Assembly (NCBI RefSeq): GCF_002102355.1
Contig: NZ_LQPT01000040.1
Span: 62,001-126,000, forward strand
Length of the DNA: 64,000 nt
Direction of reading: 5' to 3'
From: Mycobacterium sherrisii
GTDB lineage: Bacteria; Actinomycetota; Actinomycetes; Mycobacteriales; Mycobacteriaceae
Within the stretch, counting starts at the first letter, position 1. Every line of letters begins with the position of its first letter. The notes beneath the pieces were generated by a model. That model saw nothing but the letters and a program-made list of their open reading frames with translations, made no database searches and was not told where the DNA came from. Below are positions 46,475-54,686 of this stretch, piece by piece. The position numbers and the translations under genes were made by a program.

Positions 46475-46941
46475 GGCTGGGCCGCCACGCCGGAGCCGGG
46501 CCGCAGCATCGGGACGTGCGGGACGCCGTCGTCGAGGAAGTCGTCGCCGTCGCGGACAAACCCGTGCCGGGCGTACATCTCGGCCAGGTAGCTCTGCGCG
46601 TTGATGCGGCACGGGTAGTCGCCGACCTCGGCCAGCGCGGCGCGCAGCAGCCGGGTGGTGTGGCCTCGGCCGCGCATGGCGCGTTTCGTGCACAGTCGTC
46701 CGACGCGGAAGACCTTTTCGCCGCCGGCGTGCTCCTCGGTCAGCCGCAGCGTGCAGATCACCTCGCCGTCGGGCGTTTCCAGCCAGAAGTGCCGAGTTTC
46801 GGCGAGTAGGTCGCGCCCGTCCAGCTCGGGGTACGGAATGGCTTGTTCGACCACGAACACCTCGACGCGCAGCTTGAGCAGTTCGTAAAGCGTTTGTGCG
46901 TCAAGGTCTTTGGCCCAGATGCGGCGTAAGGCTTCGGTCAT
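46471..46941 (-). CDS. GNAT family N-acetyltransferase (ElaA-like)
   Basis: A 156-residue ElaA-type acetyltransferase with [24 protein letters not shown] and the acetyl-CoA loop [20 protein letters not shown]. Its substrate is unknown. ATG 46941 follows the AAGGAGCGGCGCC end of a MIRU unit and overlaps the stop of an 18-residue mini-ORF (ATGA). Its own stop overlaps the chelatase start. It corresponds to Rv2851c. Confidence 0.88.
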   Translation of the reverse strand: MTEALRRIWAKDLDAQTLYELLKLRVEVFVVEQAIPYPELDGRDLLAETRHFWLETPDGEVICTLRLTEEHAGGEKVFRVGRLCTKRAMRGRGHTTRLLRAALAEVGDYPCRINAQSYLAEMYARHGFVRDGDDFLDDGVPHVPMLRPGSGVAAQP

Positions 46942-46942
46942 T

Positions 46943-47092
46943 GGCGCCGCTCCTTCTCATCGCTGCACTCTGCATCGTCGCCGGCGCGAGTCATCGGCGC
47001 CGCTCCTTCTCATCGCTGCACTCTGCATCGTCGCCGGCGCGAGTCATTAGCGCCGCTCCTTGTGCTCCCCTACGCTGCACGCTGCGTGTCAT
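46943..47092 (-). repeat. MIRU-type 53-base tandem repeat with coupled mini-ORFs
   Basis: Two identical 53-base units (46943-46995 and 46996-47048) lie in tandem, followed by a degenerate unit reaching the mqo stop. On the minus strand a complete unit encodes the 18-residue MTRAGDDAECSDEKERRR, whose TGA overlaps the next ATG. The mqo stop also overlaps an ATG, at 47092. Thus mqo, a 33-residue frame (47092-46991), an 18-residue frame (46994-46938) and the GNAT gene form a chain of ATGA junctions. This is the structure described for mycobacterial interspersed repetitive units. Confidence 0.85.
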
Positions 47093-48576
47093 GAGGCGTT
47101 CAACTGTAGTGCCTTGGCGCTCCACGATCGCACCTCGTCGTAAAGCCGGGGCTCCTCGGACAGCTGTGTCCCCAGCGAGGGAACCATCTCTTTGAGTCTG
47201 GGCAGCCACGCTTGATACCGGTTGGCGAAACACCGTTGCAGCACCTCGAGCATGATCGGCACGGCCGTCGAGGCGCCCGGCGAGCCGCCGAGCAGGCCGG
47301 CGATACTGCCGTCGGCGGCGCCCACCACGGTGGTGCTGAATTCCAGCGCTCCGCCCCTTTTCTTGTCCCGCCGGATCACCTGCACCCGCTGACCGGCGAC
47401 CGTCAGTTCCCAGTCCGAATCGGCGGCGCTGGGCGCGAATTCGCGCAGTGCCCGCATCCGGTCGGCGCCCGTCAGCCGCAACTGGCGGATCAAGTAGGCG
47501 ACCAGCGCCAACTCGGTCATTCCGACGCCCAGCATCGACACCACGTTGTCGGCGCGCACCGATCGGGGCAAATCGCTGGCGTGGCCGTACTTCAAGAATT
47601 TCGGCGACCAACCCGCGTACGGCCCGAACACCAGCCATGACTTGCCATTCACGAACCGCAGATCGAGATGCAGCGCCCCCAACGGCGGCGCGCCGGGTGC
47701 GGGCACGCCATACACCTTGGCCCGGTGCCTCGCCGTCAGCCCCGGGTTGTCGGAGCGTAGGAACCGTCCGCCGATCGGGAAGCCGGCGAACCCCCTGACC
47801 TCGTTGATGCCGGACTTCTGCAGCAGCGGCAACGCGTCACCGCCGGCGCCGACGAACACGAACTTCGCGATCAGCCTGCGCTTTTCGCCGCTGCGCCGGT
47901 TGACGATCCGCACGGTCCAGCCGCCGTCGCCCGTTCGGGTCAAATTACGGACCTCGTGACCGAACAGCACGGTGGCCCCGCCCCGCACACAGAAGCCGAC
48001 GAGCTGCTTGGCCAGCGAACCGAAGTCGACGTCGGTGCCGTCAGGCGCCCAGTTCAGCGCAATCGGCTCGGAGAAGTCACGGTTGGCCGCCATGAACGGG
48101 AGCCGCCGGGCGAACTCGTCGGCATCATCGATCAGCTCGGTGTCGGCGAACAGCGGGTTGTGGGCCAGCGCCTGCCGGCGTCGTCGCAGATAGTCCACAC
48201 CGGCGGCGCCCCGCACGAAACTGACGTGCGGCACGGCGTTGAGGAAACCGGGGTCGGTGAGGACGCCGTTCTCCACCGCATAGGCCCAGAACTGACGGGT
48301 CACCTGGAATTGCTCGTTGATCAACACCGCTTTGGTGATGTCGATCGAATCCCGGGAGCCGGGGCGCTCGGGGGTGTAGTTCATCTCGCACAGCCCGGCG
48401 TGGCCGGTGCCGGCGTTGTTCCAGGGACTGCTGCTCTCGGCGGCGACGGCGTCGAGCCGCTCGACCAGTGTGATCGACCACCGCGGCTCGAGCAGCCTGA
48501 GCAACGCGGCCAGGGTGGCGCTCATGATGCCGGCACCGACCAGCACGACGTCGGTGTGCACCGTTGAGTCTGACAC
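47089..48576 (-). CDS. mqo: malate:quinone oxidoreductase
   Basis: A 495-residue FAD enzyme that oxidises malate to oxaloacetate and reduces quinone at the membrane. It has the FAD-binding [19 protein letters not shown] (about residues 9-27), [31 protein letters not shown] region, [19 protein letters not shown] and the C-terminal [17 protein letters not shown]. Length is normal for the family. GTG 48576 gives a start close to the FAD motif with AGGAAAGGA about 11 bases upstream; the upstream extension is a shadow frame. It diverges from the lipase gene. Confidence 0.94.
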   Translation of the reverse strand: MSDSTVHTDVVLVGAGIMSATLAALLRLLEPRWSITLVERLDAVAAESSSPWNNAGTGHAGLCEMNYTPERPGSRDSIDITKAVLINEQFQVTRQFWAYAVENGVLTDPGFLNAVPHVSFVRGAAGVDYLRRRRQALAHNPLFADTELIDDADEFARRLPFMAANRDFSEPIALNWAPDGTDVDFGSLAKQLVGFCVRGGATVLFGHEVRNLTRTGDGGWTVRIVNRRSGEKRRLIAKFVFVGAGGDALPLLQKSGINEVRGFAGFPIGGRFLRSDNPGLTARHRAKVYGVPAPGAPPLGALHLDLRFVNGKSWLVFGPYAGWSPKFLKYGHASDLPRSVRADNVVSMLGVGMTELALVAYLIRQLRLTGADRMRALREFAPSAADSDWELTVAGQRVQVIRRDKKRGGALEFSTTVVGAADGSIAGLLGGSPGASTAVPIMLEVLQRCFANRYQAWLPRLKEMVPSLGTQLSEEPRLYDEVRSWSAKALQLNAS

Positions 48577-48693
48577 CCGAGCGCTGATCCTTTCCTGATC
48601 CTTGCCGTTCCTCAGGTTATCCCGGGCACCCGCTCCGAAACGACCTGCACGGCCCCGACCAGCAAAAGCATCCGCCAACGCTAAGCTGACCTG

Positions 48694-49719
48694 GTGACTC
48701 GCTGGGTGCCCGATGTCCTGCCTGGCTACTGGCAGTACACCATTGCGCTGGGACCTGATCCGACCGGCGAGGGCGACATCGTCGCAACCCTGATTCGACA
48801 GGGCCCCGAACCTGAGACCGCCGGCGGCCCGGGGCACGCCGTCCTCGCGGTTCACGGGTACACCGACTACTTCTTCAACACCGCGCTGGCCGATCACTTC
48901 GCGAACCGCGGTTTCACCTTCTACGCGGTAGACCTGCAAAAGTGCGGCCGGTCGCACCGCGACGGCCAGACCCCGCACTTCATCACCGATCTCGCGCATT
49001 ACGACACCGAACTCGAACGCGCTGTGGCCCTCATCACCGAGCAGGCCGGCGGCGCGAAGGTCCTGATCTACGGTCACTCGGCCGGTGGCCTGATCGTGTC
49101 GCTGTGGCTCGACCGGTTACGGCGCCGAAACCCGAACGCGCACTCCAACATCGGCGGGCTGGTCCTCAATAGCCCCTTCCTGGATCTGCACGGCCCGGCG
49201 ATCCTGCGGCTGGGCATGACCTCCGCCATGATCGCCGGTCTGTCGCGGCTGCGCGCCAAGAGCGTGGTCCGTCCGTCGAGCAAGGGCGGTTACGGCACCA
49301 CCCTGCACCGCGACTACGACGGTGAGTTCGACTACAACTTGCGGTGGAAACCGTTGGGCGGCTTCCCCATCACCGTGGGTTGGCTGCACGCCGTGCGTCG
49401 CGGTCAAACCCGGCTACACCGCGGGCTCGAAGTCGGGGTGCCCAACCTCATTCTGCGATCGGACCACAGCGTGCCTGACAGCGCGGACGCTGCGGCCATG
49501 CAACGCGGCGACGCGGTTCTCGACGTCACCCAGATCGCAAGGTGGGCCGGCTGCATCGGGAACCGCAGCGCCGTCATCCCGGTGCCCGACGCCAAACACG
49601 ACGTGTTCTTGTCGTTGGCCCGGCCGCGCGAGGCCGCCTATCGGGAATTGGACGGCTGGCTGGACGGCTACCTGCGTGCTCACGGCGCCGACGCCCCCGC
49701 GTCGTTCGGAAAGGGGTGA
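48694..49719 (+). CDS. alpha/beta hydrolase (monoacylglycerol lipase-like, Rv2854-like)
   Basis: A 341-residue serine hydrolase with [21 protein letters not shown] (oxyanion region, His-Gly), the nucleophile elbow GHSAGG (about residue 128), a late acid in [11 protein letters not shown] and the catalytic His in DAKHDVFLS. No signal peptide. It probably acts on short or monoacyl lipid esters. It begins at GTG 48694 and ends 3 bases before mtr, so the two may be co-transcribed. Confidence 0.88.
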   Translation: MTRWVPDVLPGYWQYTIALGPDPTGEGDIVATLIRQGPEPETAGGPGHAVLAVHGYTDYFFNTALADHFANRGFTFYAVDLQKCGRSHRDGQTPHFITDLAHYDTELERAVALITEQAGGAKVLIYGHSAGGLIVSLWLDRLRRRNPNAHSNIGGLVLNSPFLDLHGPAILRLGMTSAMIAGLSRLRAKSVVRPSSKGGYGTTLHRDYDGEFDYNLRWKPLGGFPITVGWLHAVRRGQTRLHRGLEVGVPNLILRSDHSVPDSADAAAMQRGDAVLDVTQIARWAGCIGNRSAVIPVPDAKHDVFLSLARPREAAYRELDGWLDGYLRAHGADAPASFGKG

Positions 49720-49722
49720 GGC

Positions 49723-51102
49723 GTGGAGACCTACGACATTGCGATCATCGGAACCGGTTCGGGCAACAGCATTCTCGATGACCGATTCGCCGACAAACGG
49801 GTGGCGATGTGCGAGCAGGGCACCTTCGGCGGCACCTGCCTCAACGTCGGATGCATCCCGACCAAGATGTTCGTGTACGCGGCCGAGGTCGCCCAGACGA
49901 TCCGGGACGCGGCGCGCTACGGCATCGACGCCAGCATCGAACGGGTGCGCTGGGACGACATCGTCTCGCGGATCTTCGGGCGCATCGATCCGATCGCGGT
50001 CGGAGGCGAGGACTATCGCAGCTCCGCACCCAATATCGATGTGTACAAACAACACACCCGGTTCGGACCCGTCCAGGACGACGGGCGCTACCTGCTGCGC
50101 ACCGATGCCGGGGAGGAGTTCGCGGCCGACCAGGTGGTGATCGCCGCCGGCGCGCGGCCGGTCATCCCGCCGGCGATCCTCGAGTGCGGTGCCCGCTACT
50201 ACACCAGCGACACCATCATGCGAATCGCGGAGCTGCCAGAGCATCTGGTGATCGTCGGGGGCGGTTTTGTGTCGGCCGAGTTCGCCCACATCTTCTCCTC
50301 GCTCGGCTCGCGGGTCACCCTGGTCGTCCGGGGCTCCGCCTTGTTGCGGCATTGCGACGATGTCCTGTGCAAGCGCTTCACCCGCATCGCGTCGAGTAAA
50401 TGGGAACTGCACACCCACCGCAACGTCGTGGCCGCCGAGAATGAGGAGTCGGGGATCGCGGTGCGCCTCGACGACGGGCGTACCGTGCACGCCGACGCGA
50501 TGCTGGTGGCGACCGGCCGCGTCTCCAACGCCGATCAACTTGACCTCGAGCAGGCCGGCGTCGCGGTCGAGGACGGTCTGGTGGTCGTCGACGAACACCA
50601 ACGCACCACGGCGCGTGGGGTTTTCGCCCTCGGCGATGTCTCTTCGCACTACCAGCTCAAGCACGTCGCCAACCACGAGGCGCGCGTGGTGCAGCACAAC
50701 CTGCTGTGCGACTGGGATGACACCGCGGCCATGGCCGTCACCGACCACCGCTACGTACCGTCCGCGGTGTTCACCGATCCTCAGATCGCCTGCGTCGGAT
50801 TGACCGAAAACGAAGCCATCGCACAGGGTTTCAAGATCTCAACCAAGATTCAGGACTACGGCGACGTCGCCTACGGCTGGGCGATGGAGGACACCACCGG
50901 GATCGTGAAACTCATCGCCGAGCGCGGCACCGGGCGGTTGCTGGGGGCCCACGTCATGGGCTATCAAGCCTCGTCGATCATTCAGCCGTTGATCCAGGCC
51001 ATGAGCTTCGGACTGACCGCACCGCAGCTGGCCCGCGGGCAGTACTGGATCCATCCGGCGCTGCCGGAGGTGGTGGAAAACGCGCTGCTGGGGCTGCGCT
51101 GA
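49723..51102 (+). CDS. mtr: mycothione reductase
   Basis: A 459-residue flavoprotein disulfide reductase that reduces mycothiol disulfide with NADPH. FAD motif IAIIGTGSGNSIL, redox disulfide GGTCLNVGCIPTK (about residues 36-48), NAD(P) motif VIVGGGFVSAEFAHIF, GDVSSHYQLKHVANHEA and the C-terminal His-Glu pair HPALPEVVENALLGL are present. It is near identical in layout to the M. tuberculosis enzyme. Presence of Mtr is diagnostic of a mycothiol-making actinobacterium. GTG start. Confidence 0.96.
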   Translation: METYDIAIIGTGSGNSILDDRFADKRVAMCEQGTFGGTCLNVGCIPTKMFVYAAEVAQTIRDAARYGIDASIERVRWDDIVSRIFGRIDPIAVGGEDYRSSAPNIDVYKQHTRFGPVQDDGRYLLRTDAGEEFAADQVVIAAGARPVIPPAILECGARYYTSDTIMRIAELPEHLVIVGGGFVSAEFAHIFSSLGSRVTLVVRGSALLRHCDDVLCKRFTRIASSKWELHTHRNVVAAENEESGIAVRLDDGRTVHADAMLVATGRVSNADQLDLEQAGVAVEDGLVVVDEHQRTTARGVFALGDVSSHYQLKHVANHEARVVQHNLLCDWDDTAAMAVTDHRYVPSAVFTDPQIACVGLTENEAIAQGFKISTKIQDYGDVAYGWAMEDTTGIVKLIAERGTGRLLGAHVMGYQASSIIQPLIQAMSFGLTAPQLARGQYWIHPALPEVVENALLGLR

Positions 51103-51106
51103 CCGC

Positions 51107-51589
51107 TCAGCGCAGGCCCGCCGACTCGACTTCCTGGCACTGTGGGCACAAGCCGTGCAACGTCAGGCCCGCCCGTTCCGACAAGGCGAACGCGCTGCCG
51201 GCCATCGCGTGTTCGAGCGCAGAGCTGAGCTGCCGGGCGGGCACCTCGATCATCGAGTCGCACTCGGTGCACACCGCGTGGTGGTGCGGCGCCGTCGCGA
51301 GCCCGTAGGTGGTGGTGCCGCCCTCGAGGGTCAGCGCGTGCAGCACCGACTGCTCCACCAGGGTGGTCACGGTGCGGTAGATGGTGGCCAGGTCGGGTGG
51401 CTGGGTGCCGGCAGGCAGGCACTCCTGCACCCGCTGGTGAATTTCCGCGACCGACAGGTGCCCGTTGACCGGTTCGAGCACCGCCAACACCTGAATCCGC
51501 GATGCCATCCGCCGCAGCCCCCGGGCGCGCAGGAATTCGCCGATACGTTCGGTAACCACGGGATCGAGTGCCGACGAGTTGGATGTCAC
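51107..51589 (-). CDS. nur: Fur family metalloregulator, probable nickel regulator Nur
   Basis: A 160-residue Fur protein with a winged helix (about residues 10-85: RMASRIQVLAVLEPVNGHLSVAEIHQRV, DLATIYRTVTTLVEQSVL) and a dimerisation/metal domain with PHHHAVCTECD and a second CPQC pair forming a structural zinc site. GTG 51589 is the start that gives normal family length. It diverges from nicT, and a Nur-box-like palindrome (51654-51668) lies between them, so nickel sensing is more likely than iron or zinc. Zur is the main alternative. Confidence 0.8.
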   Translation of the reverse strand: MTSNSSALDPVVTERIGEFLRARGLRRMASRIQVLAVLEPVNGHLSVAEIHQRVQECLPAGTQPPDLATIYRTVTTLVEQSVLHALTLEGGTTTYGLATAPHHHAVCTECDSMIEVPARQLSSALEHAMAGSAFALSERAGLTLHGLCPQCQEVESAGLR

Positions 51590-51653
51590 CTGTTCAGTGT
51601 CCCGCCGGTCACGCTGGATTGCCAGTAGTCGGCGTTTCTTAGGCCGAAGCTCC

Positions 51654-51668
51654 TGCAACTCACTTGCA
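51654..51668. promoter_or_regulatory. Nur-box-like operator between nur and nicT
   Basis: TGCAA-CTCAC-TTGCA matches the Nur-binding pattern described for Streptomyces (tTGCaa-N5-ttGCAA) at all core positions. It lies 65 bases from the nur start and 88 bases from the nicT start, in position to repress both when nickel is replete. Confidence 0.65.
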
Positions 51669-51722
51669 TCGATCTCGCCCCCGAACCTAAGGTCGTGGGC
51701 GTTGTCATCCGCTCGACGCACC

Positions 51723-51745
51723 ACACCCCGACACACCCCGACACA
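51723..51745. repeat. tandem ACACCCCGAC repeat before nicT
   Basis: Two perfect head-to-tail 10-base copies (51723-51732 and 51733-51742) plus a partial third lie 11-33 bases upstream of the nicT ATG, taking the place where a strong ribosome-binding site would be expected. Confidence 0.6.
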
Positions 51746-51755
51746 GTAGGACCGA

Positions 51756-52874
51756 ATGTCCAGCACGGAGCTCGCCCCACCGCAGTCCCGGTTCGCCAGG
51801 TTGCATGGCTTGCTGACCGCCACCGAATGGGGGCGGCTGGGCGCGATGCTGACGGCGATCGTTGCGCTGCACGTCGTCGGCTGGGCCACCCTGCTGTTCC
51901 TGGTCGATCCGGCGCGACTCTCCGTGGGCGGCAAGGCATTCGGAATCGGCGTTGGCCTGACGGCCTATGCCCTGGGTTTGCGGCACGCCTTCGACGCCGA
52001 TCACATCGCCGCGATCGACAACACCACCCGCAAGCTGATGGGTGACGGGCAACGCCCCCTTGCCGTCGGGTTCTTCTTTTCGTTGGGCCACTCCACCGTG
52101 GTGTTCACGCTGGCGATGCTGCTGGCCATCGGCGCGAAAACCCTCGTCGGGCCCGTCGAGAACGACTCGTCGGCGCTGCACCACTACACCGGCCTGATCG
52201 GCACCGGCATCTCCGGAGTGTTCCTGTACCTGATCGCCCTCTTGAACCTGGTTGTGCTGGCTGGGATTTTGCGGGTGTTTCTACGCTTGCGGCACGGCCA
52301 TTACGACGAGGCCGAACTCGAGCAGCAGTTGGCCGGCCGCGGCTTCCTGAACCGGATTTTCGGCCGCTTCACCCGTTCGATCACCAAGTCGTGGCACATG
52401 TACCCGATCGGGTTGCTGTTCGGTCTGGGCTTCGACACCGCGACCGAGATCGCACTACTGGTATTGGCGGGTACCAGCGCGGCGGCCGGGTTGCCGTGGT
52501 ACGCCATCTTGTGTTTGCCCGTGCTGTTCGCCGCCGGCATGTGCCTGCTGGACACCATCGACGGATCGTTCATGAACTTCGCCTACGGGTGGGCGTTCGC
52601 CAAACCGGTGCGCAAGATCTACTACAACATCACCATCACCGGGCTGTCGGTGGTGGTCGCCCTGTTGATCGGCAGCATCGAGCTGATCGACCTGTTCGCC
52701 GAGCAACTCGGCTGGCGTGGCCCGTTCTGGGACTGGGTGCAAACCCTGGACCTGAATGCCGTCGGCTTCGTCATCGTCGGTCTGTTCGCGCTGACCTGGG
52801 TGGCGGCGCTGGTGGTGTGGCGGTACGGCCGCATCGAAGAGAAGTGGGCTCCGGTCGCCGAGAGCACGATCTAG
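51756..52874 (+). CDS. nicT: high-affinity nickel permease of the NiCoT family
   Basis: A 372-residue membrane protein with eight predicted helices. The NiCoT signature RHAFDADHIAAIDN is in helix 2, with the later motifs FFSLGHSTVV and LGFDTATEIALL. It imports Ni2+ (possibly Co2+) for the hydrogenase encoded just downstream. A charged cytoplasmic loop (about residues 170-205) separates the two halves. It diverges from the Fur-family gene over a Nur-box-like site and is followed after 89 bases by hypA. Confidence 0.94.
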   Translation: MSSTELAPPQSRFARLHGLLTATEWGRLGAMLTAIVALHVVGWATLLFLVDPARLSVGGKAFGIGVGLTAYALGLRHAFDADHIAAIDNTTRKLMGDGQRPLAVGFFFSLGHSTVVFTLAMLLAIGAKTLVGPVENDSSALHHYTGLIGTGISGVFLYLIALLNLVVLAGILRVFLRLRHGHYDEAELEQQLAGRGFLNRIFGRFTRSITKSWHMYPIGLLFGLGFDTATEIALLVLAGTSAAAGLPWYAILCLPVLFAAGMCLLDTIDGSFMNFAYGWAFAKPVRKIYYNITITGLSVVVALLIGSIELIDLFAEQLGWRGPFWDWVQTLDLNAVGFVIVGLFALTWVAALVVWRYGRIEEKWAPVAESTI

Positions 52875-52963
52875 CGGTCCCTACGCCAGCTGCGGGTATT
52901 CGTCGCGGCTGGCGCGGAGTAGAAACAACGGTATGGGGGCGCTCCCGACGCCGACGGCCGGCG

Positions 52964-53299
52964 ATGCATGAGCTCTCGCTGTGCGAGGCGATCGCCGGTG
53001 TGGTGAAGGCCCATGCGGACGGGCGGCACGTCGACGTGGTGCGCGTCCGGATCGGCGCGCTGCGTCAAGTGGTCCCCGAGTCGTTGTCGTTTTGCTGGAC
53101 CCTGGTCCGCGACGCGCAGAGCCTGCCCGACGCCGAGCTCGAACTCGAGTGTGTCGGCGCCGAGGTGCGCTGCCGTTCCTGCGGTCGGCAATCTGAGATC
53201 ACGTCGACGTGGTCGATTTGGTGCCCGCAGTGCGACAGCTCCGACGTGCAGGTGCTGCACGGCGACGAGTTCCTGGTGACATCGCTGGACGTCTCCTGA
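52964..53299 (+). CDS. hypA: hydrogenase nickel insertion protein HypA
   Basis: A 111-residue HypA. The nickel-binding MHE N-terminus (His2) defines the start, and the zinc domain has CRSC and CPQC pairs (about residues 70-90). It delivers nickel to the large subunit precursor together with HypB. Here it is followed directly by a remnant of hypB, so the functional HypB must come from elsewhere. Confidence 0.92.
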   Translation: MHELSLCEAIAGVVKAHADGRHVDVVRVRIGALRQVVPESLSFCWTLVRDAQSLPDAELELECVGAEVRCRSCGRQSEITSTWSIWCPQCDSSDVQVLHGDEFLVTSLDVS

Positions 53300-53300
53300 A

Positions 53301-53474
53301 AGGGCTTGCCGCCCAGCCGAATTCGACGTCGGCGAGCATGGAGATCCGGTGTTACTCAACAAGATTGACCGCACGCCGCAACTGGACGCCGAGGTGGACA
53401 CCCACCTTGCCCACGGGCGCCAGGGATCGATCGCGGCGGGGGTGACCGTTGACAACTCCAAGGGGCGGGAGTAA
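53301..53474 (+). pseudogene. hypB: hypB remnant
   Basis: Immediately after hypA, a frame without a start codon reads ACRPAEFDVGE followed by PVLLNKIDRTPQLDAEVD, ending at TAA 53472-53474. HypB proteins carry a conserved CPAxFDxGE segment and, about 30-40 residues later, the GTPase NKxD motif LLNKIDLxPxLD. Here both survive but only three residues separate them, the P-loop and metal-binding N-terminus are absent, and the C-terminal part is replaced. I infer a decayed, internally deleted hypB left in its ancestral place between hypA and hhyS. Confidence 0.75.
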
Positions 53475-53558
53475 ACCCAGAAACAACGCTGCGCAAGTGG
53501 GCCGACGGTCGACTCCGGCAGCGTGAGGGACCCCAGCCCGGCCCCGGAAAGCTGCAGC

Positions 53559-54614
53559 ATGCCAACGGAAGCAGCAGTCAAAGCGGAAGAAACATTGATC
53601 CACGTCCTTTGGATCAATGCGGGCCTCAGTTGTGATGGCGATTCGGTGGCGTTGACTGCCGCCACCCAGCCCAGTGTCGAGGAGATCGCCCTCGGAGCTC
53701 TTCCCGGTCTCCCCAAAGTCGCCGTGCATTGGCCCCTGATCGATTTCGAATGCGGCCCCACCGGAGGCGCCGACGACTTCCTGCAATGGTTCTTCAAGGC
53801 CGACCGCGGCGAACTGGAGCCATTCGTCCTCGTGGTCGAGGGGTCCATTCCGAACGAGAACATCAAGCAGGAGGGTTACTGGTGCGGGTTCGGCAACGAC
53901 CCCGCGACCGGCCAGCCGATGACCACCAGCGAGTGGCTGGACCGGCTTGCCCCCAAGGCCACCGCAATCGTCGCCGTCGGCACCTGTGCAACCTACGGCG
54001 GGATCCACGCCATGGCGGGCAATCCGACCGGAGCGATGGGCGTGCCCGATTATCTGGGCTGGGGCTGGCAGAGCAAGGCCGGCATCCCGATCGTGTGCGT
54101 ACCGGGCTGCCCGATCCATCCCGACAACTTGTCGGAAACGCTGACCTATCTGCTCTACATGGCGACAGGTCAGGCGCCGATGATTCCGCTCGACGATGCG
54201 CTGCGCCCGAAGTGGTTGTTCGGCCACACCGTCCACGAAGGCTGCGACCGGGCTGGCTATTACGAGCAGGGCGACTTCGCCACCGAGTACGGGTCACCGA
54301 AATGCATTGTCAAGCTTGGCTGTTGGGGCCCCGTGGTGAAGTGCAATGTGCCCAAACGAGGTTGGATCAACGGAATCGGCGGTTGCCCGAACGTCGGCGG
54401 CATCTGCATCGGGTGCACAATGCCGGGATTCCCCGACAAGTTCATGCCGTTCATGGACGAGCCACCGGGCGGCAAGCTCTCCAGCACCGCGTCCGGGTTG
54501 TACGGCTCCGTGATTCGCAGCTTGAGGGGTATCACGGCCCGCACCGTCGACAAGGAACCGCGCTGGCGCCACAAGGGCACTGAACTTACCACCGGGGCAC
54601 GCCGCACCTGGTAG
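53559..54614 (+). CDS. hhyS: [NiFe] hydrogenase small subunit, group 1h (actinobacterial high-affinity type)
   Basis: A 351-residue Fe-S subunit. The N-terminal cluster motif reads LSCDGDSVALTAA: Cys25 is kept but the second Cys of the usual CxxC is Asp28, as known for group 1h enzymes whose proximal cluster has three Cys and one Asp. Further ligands are in VGTCATYGG, PGCPIHPDNL, HEGCDRAGYY, GSPKCIVKLGCWG and NVGGICIGCTMPGFPD. There is no twin-arginine leader and no C-terminal membrane anchor. Start ATG 53559 has GGAAAG in front; a GTG 12 codons earlier is less likely. It oxidises trace H2 with HhyL and passes electrons toward the respiratory chain. Confidence 0.92.
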   Translation: MPTEAAVKAEETLIHVLWINAGLSCDGDSVALTAATQPSVEEIALGALPGLPKVAVHWPLIDFECGPTGGADDFLQWFFKADRGELEPFVLVVEGSIPNENIKQEGYWCGFGNDPATGQPMTTSEWLDRLAPKATAIVAVGTCATYGGIHAMAGNPTGAMGVPDYLGWGWQSKAGIPIVCVPGCPIHPDNLSETLTYLLYMATGQAPMIPLDDALRPKWLFGHTVHEGCDRAGYYEQGDFATEYGSPKCIVKLGCWGPVVKCNVPKRGWINGIGGCPNVGGICIGCTMPGFPDKFMPFMDEPPGGKLSSTASGLYGSVIRSLRGITARTVDKEPRWRHKGTELTTGARRTW

Positions 54615-54686
54615 GTGCCGGGCGCGTGCGTCAAATTTTCCAGCGATCTTCACGCCACATGCCGTCGGGCAGAGAGTAGTAATGCG

